Positions 36,518 to 46,413 of a stretch of 64,000 nucleotides of DNA are shown one piece after another. Below the pieces are notes generated by a model. The model had not been told where the DNA came from. It did no database searches and saw only the letters and a program-made list of their open reading frames with translations. This DNA is from Legionella fallonii LLAP-10. GTDB taxonomy: Bacteria; Pseudomonadota; Gammaproteobacteria; Legionellales; Legionellaceae. The stretch lies in contig NZ_LN614827.1 of assembly GCF_000953135.1 (NCBI RefSeq), forward strand, positions 1,641,001-1,705,000, in the 5' to 3' direction. Position 1 is the stretch's first letter, and each line of letters starts with the position of its first letter. The translations under genes and the position numbers were made by a program.

Positions 36518-38131
36518 TCATAACAAAATTCTTCGGATATCACTCAAAGCTTCACTAATAAAACGCGCAAATCGTGCTGCTTCAGCCCCATCAATCACTC
36601 GATGATCATAAGATAAAGAAAGAGGCAACATTAGTCTCGGCTTAAATTCTCCGTTTGTGTAGATAGGTTTAATCGCTGAACGAGATAATCCTAATATGGC
36701 AACTTCGGGACTATTTACAATAGGAGTAAATGCTGTGCCGCCTATGCCGCCGAGGCTTGAGATTGTAAAACAACCACCAGACATATCTGCTGGCATCAAT
36801 CCCTTATCCCTTGCCTTACTGCTTAGTCTTGTCATCTCTTGGGCAATGTCACCAACACTTAAGTGTTCCACATTTTTAATTACCGGAACAACCAAACCAT
36901 TAGGTGTTTCTACTGCAATACCAATATTGCAATATTTTTTATAAATTAGATTTTCTCCACTAGCATCCAAAGAGGAATTAAATTGAGGATAAACTTGGAG
37001 AGCCTTACTCACGACACGACATACAAAAGCAAGAATGGTCAATTTATAGCCAGTGCTTTTGCTGTTTTCTGACTCAGCCTTCCTAAATGCCTCCAAGTCA
37101 GTAATATCGGCCTCATCAAACTGAGTAACGTGAGGAATAGTGATCCAAGAACGATGAACATTAGCACCTGTCAGTTTTTTGATTTTATTTAGCGGCTTCG
37201 TCTCAATATCACCGAATCGACTAAAATCAATCACAGGGTTACCTGGCAAACTAAAGTTACCTGCAGCAGGCCGCTCATTTAATCGCTCTTTAACATAAGC
37301 CTGCACATCCTCTTTAGTAATTCGTGACTTACGCCCACTACCTTTTACCAAAGACAGATCCACACCGAATTCTCTTGCTATACGACGAACAGCAGGCCCA
37401 GCAGCAATAGTTCCTTGATACTCAATTGCGTCTGAAGCAATTGGCTCCGCTCTGGAAAGCTCAACACCTGTTGGTTTAGTTACTTCTACAACTGGCTCTG
37501 ATTTAGCAGCTGAAATACTTTTTTCTACAACAGGCGTACTTTCTACTGAGCCACTAGTTTCCATAGTCAAGATAAGGGTGCCCTGGGACACTTTATCGCC
37601 TAACTTAATACCCAGCTTTTTAACGGTACCAGAATAAGGTGAAGGAATGTCCATAGTAGCCTTATCACCTTCTAAGGTTATTAAAGCCTGATCTTTCTCT
37701 ATTTGCATGCCCGGCTTAACTAAAACATCAATTACATCAACATCCGTAGCTCCACCAATATCCGGTATTGATACGTCAACGGATTGTGACTGAGCGGCTT
37801 GCTCTACGGGTTTTGCGGCCTCAGCAGGAGCTTCTGATTTTTGGGGTTGATCAGTTTCTTTAGATGCTGGTTCCGACGTATCTGCAACTTGTTCTGTCTG
37901 AACCAAAAGGATAACATCCCCCTCAGATACCTTATCCCCCACTTTTACCAATATTTTGCTTACTTTTCCTGCTTGTGGAGAAGGTATTTCCATACTCGCC
38001 TTATCAGACTCTAGAGTAATTAAAGGAGTATCGATGGAGATTTCGTCTCCGACCTTGATAAGAACTTCAATTACATCAACCTGAGTAGCGCCGCCTATAT
38101 CAGGAACTTTTATTTCTATTTCGTTTGCCAT
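36518..38131 (-). CDS. aceF: Dihydrolipoamide acetyltransferase (E2 of pyruvate dehydrogenase)
   Basis: A 537-residue protein with two lipoyl domains (lipoylated Lys in LESDKASM and LEGDKATM), each followed by an Ala/Pro/Ser/Glu-rich linker, then the E1/E3-binding domain (AGPAVRRIAREFGVDL, GSGRKSRITKEDV) and the catalytic core ending in SYDHRVIDGAEAARF with the HRxxDG active site. E. coli AceF has three lipoyl domains and many other bacteria have two or one. ATG 38131 is preceded by GAGGAT. It lies 58 bp after aceE, so they are co-transcribed. The lipoyl groups depend on lipB, located at 47.5 kb. Confidence 0.97.
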   Translation of the reverse strand: MANEIEIKVPDIGGATQVDVIEVLIKVGDEISIDTPLITLESDKASMEIPSPQAGKVSKILVKVGDKVSEGDVILLVQTEQVADTSEPASKETDQPQKSEAPAEAAKPVEQAAQSQSVDVSIPDIGGATDVDVIDVLVKPGMQIEKDQALITLEGDKATMDIPSPYSGTVKKLGIKLGDKVSQGTLILTMETSGSVESTPVVEKSISAAKSEPVVEVTKPTGVELSRAEPIASDAIEYQGTIAAGPAVRRIAREFGVDLSLVKGSGRKSRITKEDVQAYVKERLNERPAAGNFSLPGNPVIDFSRFGDIETKPLNKIKKLTGANVHRSWITIPHVTQFDEADITDLEAFRKAESENSKSTGYKLTILAFVCRVVSKALQVYPQFNSSLDASGENLIYKKYCNIGIAVETPNGLVVPVIKNVEHLSVGDIAQEMTRLSSKARDKGLMPADMSGGCFTISSLGGIGGTAFTPIVNSPEVAILGLSRSAIKPIYTNGEFKPRLMLPLSLSYDHRVIDGAEAARFARFISEALSDIRRILL

Positions 38132-38189
38132 ATCTATCCTCAGCATCCAGTTAAATAATATCTCTATTTACTTTAAGATCATCATTTAA

Positions 38190-40853
38190 CTAATGAGTTA
38201 CTGGATCTAATTTATCTGGGTTAATGTTATAACGTTTTATTGCATCAACAACCTTAGATTTATCTATAGTTCCCTCAGCGACCAATGCATTAAGTGCTGC
38301 TAGAACAATAAATTTTGCATCAACCTCAAAGAAATGACGGAGACGTTCGCGTGTATCGCTTCGACCATAACCGTCAGTACCCAACGTAACATAACGATTA
38401 GGGACAAAAGAACGGATTTGATCCGCATAAATACGCATGTAATCAGTTGCTGCAATTACTGGACCTTGACGTCCCTTCAATTGAGATGAAACATAACTTT
38501 CTTTTGCTTTCTTTTCTGGATGAAGTGCATTATAGCGTTCAGCGGCTAAACCATCACGTCGTAATTCATTAAAGCTGGTTACACTCCAGATATCTGAAGT
38601 AATTGAATAATCTTTTTCCAGCATTTCCGCTGCTTGTATTACTTCACGAAGAATAGTCCCACATCCCATCAATTGAACATGCTGTTTTGACTTTTTCTTA
38701 GCGTCTTTCAACACATACATCCCTTTGATAATGCCTTCCTCAACTCCTTTAGGCATATCAGGATGTAGGTAGTTTTCATTCATTACGGTAATGTAATAAA
38801 AGACATTATCCATTTTTTCATACATGCGATATAAACCATGCTGAATAATGACAGCAAGCTCATAAGCATAGGTAGGATCGTAAGAAACACAGTTGGGAAT
38901 GGTTGATGAATAGAGGTGGCTATGACCATCTTGATGCTGGAGCCCTTCACCTGCCAAAGTTGTACGTCCAGCAGTTCCTCCAAGCAAAAATCCTCTGGCC
39001 TGCATATCACCAGCAGCCCATGCCAAATCGCCAATCCGTTGAAAACCGAACATAGAATAATAAATATAGAAAGGGATCATCGTGAGCTTATTGGAGCTAT
39101 ATGAAGTTGCAGCAGCAATCCACGAACAAAAGGCTCCTGCCTCATTAATGCCCTCTTCTAATATCTGCCCGTCTTTAGCTTCTCTATAATACATGACCTG
39201 GCCATGATCAACTGGGGTATAAAGTTGGCCTACAGGAGAATAAATACCAATTTGACGGAATAAACCTTCCATACCAAATGTTCTACATTCGTCTGGCACT
39301 ATTGGAACAATACGCGAGCTAATTTCTTTGTTTTTCAACAAAATAGAAAGAAGACGCACAAAAGCCATAGTGGTTGATATTTCTCTATCGCCTAGCCCTT
39401 TGGTAACTGAAGAGAACTCATCCAATGGAGGGATCTTTAATGGCTCTGCTTGAGTAGATCTGGCTGGTAGATAACCACCTAAAGCCTCTCTATGTTTTTT
39501 AATGTATTGAATCTCAGGGCTATTGTCATCTGGTTTATAAAAAGGAACTTCAGCAATTTTTTCATCGCTGACGGGGATACTAAAGCGGTCTCTAAACGCT
39601 TTGAGTTGCTCTATAGTCATTTTCTTTTGTTGATGAGTGATATTTTGTCCTTCACCAGCAGCCCCCATTCCGTAACCTTTAATGGTTTTTGCTAATATTA
39701 CGGTCGGACTTCCTTTATGTTCAACAGCTTGAGCATAAGCAGCAAATACTTTTTGTGGATCATGACCACCACGATTAAGACGCCATATTTCATCATCAGA
39801 AAGATTCTCAACCATTTTCTGTAATTCAGGATAGCGATTAAAGAAGTGTTGTCTCACATAAGAACCATCGTTGGCTTTATACGCTTGATAATCTCCATCC
39901 ACACATTCTTCCATGCGTTTTTGCATCCAGCCGTCTTTATCTTGAGCAAACAAAGGATCCCAACGGGCTCCCCAAATGACTTTAATGACATTCCAGCCAG
40001 CACCACGGAATAATCCCTCTAATTCTTGTATAATTTTTCCATTACCACGTACAGGCCCATCTAAGCGTTGTAAATTACAGTTTACAACAAAAATAAGGTT
40101 ATCTAGTTTTTCTCGAGCAGCAATACTTAATGCGCCCACGGATTCTGGCTCATCCATTTCTCCATCACCAAGAAACGCCCATACTTTTCGTCCCTCAGCT
40201 TCAATAAGCCCTCTATTTTCCAAATACTTTAAAAAACGCGCTTGGTAGATTGCTTGCAAAGGACCTAAGCCCATAGAGACCGTTGGAAATTGCCAAAAAT
40301 CATGCATTAGCCAAGGATGAGGATAGGACGATAGACCATCCACCTCTACTTCTTGTCGGAACAGCTGTAATTGGTTTTCACTTAATCGACCTTCAAGAAA
40401 GGCACGAGCATAAATACCAGGCGAAGAATGCCCCTGAATATAAACTAAGTCGCCACCATGCTCTCCGTTCGGACCTTTAAAGAAATAGTTGAATCCTGTT
40501 TCATATAAAGTAGATGAGGAAGCATAAGATGCTATATGACCGCCCAACTCAGGCGCATATTTGCCTGCTCTAAGCACCATAGCAACTGCATTCCATCGAA
40601 TCAAAGCACTAATACGTTTACCTATTCCTTCATCAGGAGGCATTTGCTTTTCTGCATATGGTTTTATGGTATTTCTATAAGGTGTATTTATTGAGCTTGA
40701 TAATTTGACTCCTTCAGCATTAGCTTTATTCAGGAGTTGCTGTAATAGAAAAGCTCCGCGTTCAATACCATCAGTGGCAAATACAGATTGCAGGGCATCC
40801 AGCCACTCGCGTGTTTCAATTGGATCTAGATCAACATTAGGTTCATTTGCCAT
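38190..40853 (-). CDS. aceE: Pyruvate dehydrogenase E1 component, homodimeric type
   Basis: An 887-residue protein, equal in length to E. coli AceE. The thiamine diphosphate motif GDGEMDEPES...NLQRLDGPVRGN is clear, as are the active-site loop GQNITHQQKKM and the LAGEGLQHQDGHSH region. It decarboxylates pyruvate and acetylates the lipoyl arm of AceF. ATG 40853 follows GGGGAA; a start six codons upstream is less likely. No pdhR regulator precedes it; instead a small Cys-rich lipoprotein gene and ampE lie upstream in the same direction. Confidence 0.97.
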   Translation of the reverse strand: MANEPNVDLDPIETREWLDALQSVFATDGIERGAFLLQQLLNKANAEGVKLSSSINTPYRNTIKPYAEKQMPPDEGIGKRISALIRWNAVAMVLRAGKYAPELGGHIASYASSSTLYETGFNYFFKGPNGEHGGDLVYIQGHSSPGIYARAFLEGRLSENQLQLFRQEVEVDGLSSYPHPWLMHDFWQFPTVSMGLGPLQAIYQARFLKYLENRGLIEAEGRKVWAFLGDGEMDEPESVGALSIAAREKLDNLIFVVNCNLQRLDGPVRGNGKIIQELEGLFRGAGWNVIKVIWGARWDPLFAQDKDGWMQKRMEECVDGDYQAYKANDGSYVRQHFFNRYPELQKMVENLSDDEIWRLNRGGHDPQKVFAAYAQAVEHKGSPTVILAKTIKGYGMGAAGEGQNITHQQKKMTIEQLKAFRDRFSIPVSDEKIAEVPFYKPDDNSPEIQYIKKHREALGGYLPARSTQAEPLKIPPLDEFSSVTKGLGDREISTTMAFVRLLSILLKNKEISSRIVPIVPDECRTFGMEGLFRQIGIYSPVGQLYTPVDHGQVMYYREAKDGQILEEGINEAGAFCSWIAAATSYSSNKLTMIPFYIYYSMFGFQRIGDLAWAAGDMQARGFLLGGTAGRTTLAGEGLQHQDGHSHLYSSTIPNCVSYDPTYAYELAVIIQHGLYRMYEKMDNVFYYITVMNENYLHPDMPKGVEEGIIKGMYVLKDAKKKSKQHVQLMGCGTILREVIQAAEMLEKDYSITSDIWSVTSFNELRRDGLAAERYNALHPEKKAKESYVSSQLKGRQGPVIAATDYMRIYADQIRSFVPNRYVTLGTDGYGRSDTRERLRHFFEVDAKFIVLAALNALVAEGTIDKSKVVDAIKRYNINPDKLDPVTH

Positions 40854-40880
40854 GAATAAGTTCCCCGACATTCTATAATA

Positions 40881-41267
40881 TTAAGTACAATATGGTACAG
40901 ATCGTAATTGTTTTTGAATTACTCCCGTACAACCTTGAATACAAGTGGTGTAATCCGATGTACAGTTACAAGTTACTTTGCGGCATTGTAGTGGATCACG
41001 GTAAGAATTCAACCCACGAGAAATAAATCCGCCTTGAACTTGCTTTTCATGCACGTATTTAAAAAAATTCTTTGCAGAAGTGTAATTGGATGCAGAAGAA
41101 CACATACGACAATTATTAGTACAATTTTGCTGGCATGATTCCAAATGCTGCACACAGATTGTTTTGCATAAGTTGATTGTTTGTGGGTCACCTATAATTT
41201 TTTGCTTTATGCAACCAGAAAGACCTAACAAAATCATACAGCACGCTATACGCAATAACAAATTCAT
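40881..41267 (-). CDS. Cysteine-rich lipoprotein
   Basis: A 128-residue protein with a lipoprotein signal peptide ending in the lipobox LSGC. The mature part has about 13 further cysteines, many in CxxxC patterns (CKTIC, CQQNC, CRMC, CNC, CIQGC), so it is a disulfide-rich outer-membrane or periplasmic protein. I do not recognise the family. It sits 27 bp before aceE and 38 bp after ampE, apparently in one transcription run, although no functional link to pyruvate dehydrogenase is known. Confidence 0.75.
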   Translation of the reverse strand: MNLLLRIACCMILLGLSGCIKQKIIGDPQTINLCKTICVQHLESCQQNCTNNCRMCSSASNYTSAKNFFKYVHEKQVQGGFISRGLNSYRDPLQCRKVTCNCTSDYTTCIQGCTGVIQKQLRSVPYCT

Positions 41268-41305
41268 AATTTAAATCCGTAATAAATTAAAAAGATCATC
41301 AATTG

Positions 41306-42058
41306 TTACATCCAAGAGGCTAATGTAAATAAGGCAATAAAGACCATAAGGACTATAGTTGCATGCTCTATTAGACATTCCGCAACAGGTAGAGGTATTT
41401 CATCTGCATCATTAGCACGCACCGCGTGTTTTCCACAGTCACTTAGCATTTGATGATTGAATTCAGGTTTAGCAAAAAACAGCTTGGTAAAAGAAACAAA
41501 ACCTTTCTGGAAATTACCAACTAATAAATAAAGTAGTGCCGAAATACGTGCGGGAATCCATTCAACAATGTCTGTAAGCTGTTTTGCTTGTTGGTCAACA
41601 AAATTAATAGTCTCACATAAAGTGATCAATCTATAAGCCAAGGCACCTATAGGCCCCAAGACAACATACCAAAATATCACAGAAAATAATTGGCTATTCA
41701 CTTGCGTAAAATAATTCCCTACTGCGGTATCATTGTTTGTCTCTGTGTTTAATTCAGATAAAGGATAAAATGCATTTTGTGGTCCAAGACAATATAAGAA
41801 AATAACAATGCTAAAAACAAACCCCACGAAACCAAAAAACATACTGCTAAATAGAAAATAAATAAGAGAGACAACCAAAAGAATAGGAATAATGATTCCG
41901 GCAAAATTCATCCAGGGATTGCGAAAGAAATCACTTTTATCAAGTATTTTCTTTATTGATAAATAATAATCACCAAACCAATAAAAACGTTGATATGATG
42001 CAGCATGAATTAAAAATCGTTCGCTAAGCAGACATAAGACTATAACCAATAATTTCAT
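41306..42058 (-). CDS. ampE: AmpE-like inner-membrane protein
   Basis: A 250-residue membrane protein with about four helices. LSERFLIHAASYQRFYWF at the N-terminus, YWFGDYY, and the internal DIVEWIPARISALLYLLVGNF (read in parts) match the AmpE/CobD-like family, where E. coli AmpE has VLDWVPVRLAGVVYALIG. AmpE acts with AmpD in beta-lactamase induction, perhaps as a sensor or transporter in cell-wall recycling. ampE also lies close to aceEF-lpd in E. coli, which supports the call. No ampD is seen here. It starts 4 bp after the antiporter gene. Confidence 0.8.
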   Translation of the reverse strand: MKLLVIVLCLLSERFLIHAASYQRFYWFGDYYLSIKKILDKSDFFRNPWMNFAGIIIPILLVVSLIYFLFSSMFFGFVGFVFSIVIFLYCLGPQNAFYPLSELNTETNNDTAVGNYFTQVNSQLFSVIFWYVVLGPIGALAYRLITLCETINFVDQQAKQLTDIVEWIPARISALLYLLVGNFQKGFVSFTKLFFAKPEFNHQMLSDCGKHAVRANDADEIPLPVAECLIEHATIVLMVFIALFTLASWM

Positions 42059-42062
42059 TATG

Positions 42063-43235
42063 TTAATCCTTACGCATTTTATCGGAAAAGGCTATAGGTG
42101 TTGGGTATTTTAAAACCACAAAATATGATGAAACAATGAAAGTTAATATTGTTGTAGCCTGAATCAGATTAGAAGCAACATCTGAAATCAAATTGGTACT
42201 CAAGGCAATACTGGCAACCAGCAAGGAAAACTCACTACCCTGCCCCAAACGAATACCAACTTCTTTTGCCACAAGCTTCTTTTCTCCTGCGCGAGCTAAA
42301 AGAACATAAAATAGGAATGGTTTAATGATTAAAATTAGAGCCGCAAGAATAACTGCCGGAATAATAACTTGAGCTGCAAATCCAAAATTAAATGTTGCAC
42401 CAATTGAAAAGAAAAACATAACTAAGAAAAAATCTCTTAATGGCTTTAAACTATCAGCAATAAACAATGAAATCGGACTAGATGCTAAAGCAACCCCTGC
42501 AACAAAAGCACCGATATCTTCAGACAACCCCATGGTCTGGGCCAATACCGATAGTCCCAAGCACCAGCCTATGGAAAGTAAGAAGACATACTCTTGTGTT
42601 CTATCAAATCGAGCTAATAATTTAATTAGGATATATCGTTCAAATGCAAATGCAAACAAACATAATGCGGGCAATGCAATACCAACCAAAAGTAAATCAT
42701 TAAGAGATAAGGCTCCACCTTGTTTCGCCCCATTAATCAAAATGAGAATGATTATTGCGATAACGTCTTGCATTAACAATACACTAATCATCACCTCACC
42801 TGTATGTTGGTGATGTAGTATAGTAGTAGGTAATAATTTTAAACCAATAATGGTACTAGAAAACATCATCGATGCCCCTAATACCCACGATTCGGTTACA
42901 GTAAGTCCAAACGCCCTTCCAATAAGGAAAGCAATTACCGCAAAAAATACAGAACTAATAATAGCAATCCATGTGACTTCTTTTAGCATATGGATTAAGT
43001 TTTGTGGTTGTAAGTGCAAACCTAATAAGAATAACAAAAAAACTATTCCTATATCTCCGATTTGTTGCACCATAGTAATATTAGGAACTAATTGTAACCC
43101 CCATGGACCCAGAATAGCTCCCAAAAGTATATAGGCGACCAATAAGGATTGTTTTGTATATAAAACTAGTGTAGATAGAAAAGCAGCTCCAGCGAATATT
43201 AAGAATATTATATAAAATACAGAGCCATTATGCAT
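42063..43235 (-). CDS. CPA2-family cation/proton antiporter, membrane domain only
   Basis: A 390-residue protein with about 12 helices. IGDIGIVFLLFLLGLHLQP, VLGASMMFSSTIIGLKLL and SEDIGAFVAGVALASSP (read in parts) are typical of KefB/KefC and YbaL-type exchangers. The C-terminal TrkA-N regulatory domain of KefB/C is absent, so it is an unregulated-type antiporter of the NapA/KefB class. The ion (Na+ or K+) cannot be told. It is the first gene of the minus-strand run leading to ampE, the lipoprotein and aceE. Confidence 0.85.
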   Translation of the reverse strand: MHNGSVFYIIFLIFAGAAFLSTLVLYTKQSLLVAYILLGAILGPWGLQLVPNITMVQQIGDIGIVFLLFLLGLHLQPQNLIHMLKEVTWIAIISSVFFAVIAFLIGRAFGLTVTESWVLGASMMFSSTIIGLKLLPTTILHHQHTGEVMISVLLMQDVIAIIILILINGAKQGGALSLNDLLLVGIALPALCLFAFAFERYILIKLLARFDRTQEYVFLLSIGWCLGLSVLAQTMGLSEDIGAFVAGVALASSPISLFIADSLKPLRDFFLVMFFFSIGATFNFGFAAQVIIPAVILAALILIIKPFLFYVLLARAGEKKLVAKEVGIRLGQGSEFSLLVASIALSTNLISDVASNLIQATTILTFIVSSYFVVLKYPTPIAFSDKMRKD

Positions 43236-43609
43236 CGTTAAATTGCCTCACTAGTTGATTAAACAATAAGTCTTTAAGTTACAGTAGTAGATTTTAGCTA
43301 TTAATTAAATAATTAGCTATTAATTATTCTATAAAATGAGAGGTTATCATCACTCTATAGAATAACTTTTTACTTTTTAACAAATAAGAAGTTATTCTCG
43401 CCTGCATACTCATTCAAAGAAAGTTTCATTAGAGAATTCATACGATATCTTAAATTAAGAGGTTCTATTAATTATGAAGGGAAGTTTGAGTCATCTTTCT
43501 TGACAAGAAAACTTAGAGACGAAGCATTTATAATTCAAATAACTGCTTATTGCTTTCTAAAAAATCTACACGCGAACCTGTATTATATTGTTCTCTAACT
43601 TAAAATGAG

Positions 43610-44088
43610 TATAAAAAGCAGTAGATTTTTTCAATGTTTTTATACAATTCGATTCCTATAGGATGATGCGAAGAATGGCCATGAATAAGATGAACTATTC
43701 CTGTATCAATTAATTCATGAGCAAATACTTGATGCTGGGCAGGAATTTGATACACCCAGTTAGCCCCCAATGAATGCTAATAATACAAAAATCCCCTAGC
43801 TGCTTATACGACTCTATCTTTTTTTATTTTCTTAATCGTCTTAGAACTTAAATCGTCAAGCAACCAAACTCCTGGTTCAGTTTTAGTAGCCCCCAAAATA
43901 TATTTCCCATCGCACCATCTTGGAGTACTCTCATTAACCTCTTCAGCAAGAGAAACATAGTCTCTTGCATCTTTAACGTATGATTCATAAATTTGTGGTT
44001 CAACAGGATGAGATAATATTTGATCTATCCCTCTGCCAATCATAACATCGCCACATAAAAAAATTTTTAAGGAGACGTCTCGTGACAT
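43610..44088 (-). pseudogene. CapA-family (poly-gamma-glutamate capsule type) gene, deleted remnant
   Basis: The first part (44088-43804) starts like CapA proteins (KIFLCGDVMIGRGIDQILSH) but runs into an unrelated tail after SLAEEV. Beyond its stop, still on the minus strand, 43795-43630 reads IISIHWGANWVYQIPAQHQVFAH and GIVHLIHGHSSHHPIGIELYKN (read in parts), the conserved middle of CapA metallophosphoesterase-like proteins. The segment between and the C-terminal third are missing, so at least two deletions have destroyed the gene. The 568-bp gap between the antiporter and this frame is explained by the relic only up to about 43610. Confidence 0.7.
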
Positions 44089-44153
44089 ATTAGCAGTTCC
44101 TTTTCAAATTTATCTAACCATAGTGAAATGGTCAGTTTTACATCTAACTCAGA

Positions 44154-44993
44154 CTAAATTAAAACTGAAAAGGAACCTCTCACTCCATTTCTTGCTAATT
44201 GTGATTTTAAACCATCAGCCATTTTTTTAGCTGCAAATGGACCTACCCTGACTACATAATGCTGTTTGTAATGCTCAATAAACACAGGGGATGGAGTAAC
44301 ACGAGCCAATTTATCTTTTAACTGTTTTGCTAAAACTTCAGATGAAAAAGCCCCTGCTTGCAGATAATAATGCGCTTGGCCAGAAGGGCCAGCTAAAGTT
44401 TCTATTTCAACTCGAGCAGTTCCCCGAGGAAACACTCCCAACTTTAATGCGGCAGCATAAGATAAATCAATGACTCTATCCGCATGAAACGGCCCACGGT
44501 CATTGACCTTAACTACCGCCTCGCGTCCGTTATCTAAGTTTTTTACTTTCACATAAGTGGGTAGGGGTAGTGTTTTATGGGCTGCAGACATCACGTACAT
44601 ATTATACGGCTCACCACTTGATGTCCGCTGCTTATGAAACTTTGTTCCGTACCAAGACGCAATACCTCTTGTTTTATATCCTGTGGAACTTTTCATCACC
44701 TCATAAGTACGGCCATCCACTTTATATTCAGTTGGATTACCATATCGACTTAAAGGTTCTTTTGCGGGAACAGGCTCTTTAAAGCTAACGTTGTGCATTT
44801 TAGTTGGAGCACCGTCTTGTTGGATGGTATAGCGATTCCCTTTATTTTTATATCTATTGTATATTCTGCTATCAGTGTGTTTTGTTCGTCCTGAATATTT
44901 GTTAGTTGAATTGGTTTCATTAGTAGAATTGTTAGTGCCTGTACCCTGACAACCAGCTATAAGTACACTTAGGGCAATTAATGTTTTTCTCAT
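44154..44993 (-). CDS. rlpA: RlpA-type septal lytic transglycosylase lipoprotein
   Basis: A 279-residue lipoprotein (lipobox LIAGC) with an Asn/Thr/Lys-rich linker to about 65, a double-psi beta-barrel domain at about 105-200 (GIASWYGTKFHKQRTSSGE and VNDRGPFHADRVIDLSYAAA, read in parts, with the active-site Asp and His), and a C-terminal SPOR domain (HYYLQAGAFSSEVLAKQLKD, read in parts) that binds denuded glycan at the septum. RlpA cleaves naked glycan strands during cell separation. The next gene, on the other strand, is the PBP5-type carboxypeptidase, so two wall enzymes share a divergent promoter region. Confidence 0.92.
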   Translation of the reverse strand: MRKTLIALSVLIAGCQGTGTNNSTNETNSTNKYSGRTKHTDSRIYNRYKNKGNRYTIQQDGAPTKMHNVSFKEPVPAKEPLSRYGNPTEYKVDGRTYEVMKSSTGYKTRGIASWYGTKFHKQRTSSGEPYNMYVMSAAHKTLPLPTYVKVKNLDNGREAVVKVNDRGPFHADRVIDLSYAAALKLGVFPRGTARVEIETLAGPSGQAHYYLQAGAFSSEVLAKQLKDKLARVTPSPVFIEHYKQHYVVRVGPFAAKKMADGLKSQLARNGVRGSFSVLI

Positions 44994-45187
44994 ATGCTCT
45001 TAAATATAATTATTATTTGTGCCTAAACTATACCTGAAAAAAAAAAGTTTTTCGAAGTTTTGCTCCCAAATAATTTTAACACATTCAAAAATTTGAAAAA
45101 AAAAACAATATTTTTACTATGCTATTTGGCCGCTAGTAGTTGGTTATGCTAGTATATCCCCATTTTGTAACTACTTCAGGTAAATAA

Positions 45188-46411
45188 ATGAGCAGAGCTA
45201 CCTCTTTTTTATTAACGACACTGTTTTTTATCACTCTTTTTGTGCAATCTACCAATTCGACTGCAGAAGATTCATTGCCTAATAATGATTTGCAAAGACC
45301 GTCCCCTACTGTTACTAACAAACCTTTAGTGACTCCTGCAGCACCAGCCCTTAATGCCAAAGCCTACATTCTTATCGATGTAAATAGCGGTAAAATTATT
45401 GCTGAAAAAAATAGTGAAGAGCGTTTACCTCCTGCTAGTTTGACTAAGATGATGACATTATATGTTGTATCTAACGCACTACATCAAGGCCAGATACATT
45501 TAGATGATAGTGTAAGAGTTAGTCGTGATGCATGGAGAATTGGTGGTTCCCGTATGTTTATTAAAGAGGGCCAACAAGTTTTAGTTGAAGATTTATTAAA
45601 AGGCATCATCGTAGACTCCGGTAATGATGCTTGTGTTGCCATGGCTGAGCATGTTGGAGGCACTGAAAACGCCTTCGCTGACATCATGAACCAGCAAGCA
45701 CAAAATTTAGGAATGAAAAACAGCCACTTTACTGACAGTACAGGTTTACCAGATCCTAATTTATACACAACTGCTAAAGACCTAGCTATCTTAGGTAGAG
45801 CATTAATTAGTGATTTTCCTCAATACTACAGCTGGTATAAGCAAAAGTGGTTTACTTATAATGGCATACGTCAACCCAATAGAAACCGTTTATTATGGAG
45901 AGATAACCAAGTTGATGGATTGAAAACTGGACACACAGCTGAAGCAGGCTTTTGTCTTGTTTCCTCAGCAAAACGTGGCAACATGCGTTTATTAGCTGTT
46001 GTATTAGGAGAACCTAATGACTCATCTCGTGCAGATGATAGTGAAAAATTACTAAACTACGGTTTTAGATTCTTTGAAACGCATCAATTATATAAATCAG
46101 GCCAATCCATCTCCGAAATGCAGCTGTATAAAGGTGCAGTTGACAAAGTAACTGTTGGATTAACTGATGATCAATTCATTACGATTCCAGCAGGCCAATA
46201 CCAAAGACTGAATATTTCAACTAACGTTCCTTCTTATTTACAAGCCCCTATAAATAAAGGCGATAAGGTGGGTGAGTTGGTAGTAAAATTTGATGATAAT
46301 GTAGTAGCTACCCGTCCTTTATATGCACTGCAATCAGTTGAATCTGGTGGATTTTTTACGAGAGCCAAGGACTCAATTCGCTTAACATTCAAAAGCTGGT
46401 TTGGCTCTTAG
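45188..46411 (+). CDS. dacA: D-alanyl-D-alanine carboxypeptidase, PBP5/6 type
   Basis: A 407-residue protein with an N-terminal signal peptide. The active-site triad of penicillin-binding proteins is complete: S84-L-T-K87, S144-G-N146 and K246-T-G248. A C-terminal beta domain is followed by an amphipathic helix (FFTRAKDSIRLTFKSWF) that anchors it to the outer face of the inner membrane. It removes the terminal D-Ala from pentapeptides. It is followed after 2 bp by a D-amino-acid transaminase, so D-Ala released from the wall can be recycled by the same operon. Confidence 0.95.
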   Translation: MSRATSFLLTTLFFITLFVQSTNSTAEDSLPNNDLQRPSPTVTNKPLVTPAAPALNAKAYILIDVNSGKIIAEKNSEERLPPASLTKMMTLYVVSNALHQGQIHLDDSVRVSRDAWRIGGSRMFIKEGQQVLVEDLLKGIIVDSGNDACVAMAEHVGGTENAFADIMNQQAQNLGMKNSHFTDSTGLPDPNLYTTAKDLAILGRALISDFPQYYSWYKQKWFTYNGIRQPNRNRLLWRDNQVDGLKTGHTAEAGFCLVSSAKRGNMRLLAVVLGEPNDSSRADDSEKLLNYGFRFFETHQLYKSGQSISEMQLYKGAVDKVTVGLTDDQFITIPAGQYQRLNISTNVPSYLQAPINKGDKVGELVVKFDDNVVATRPLYALQSVESGGFFTRAKDSIRLTFKSWFGS

Positions 46412-46413
46412 GA

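Noticed and set aside
43236-43610. Gap between the antiporter gene and the capA relic
   Set aside because: Read in both directions without finding a gene, RNA or clear repeat.
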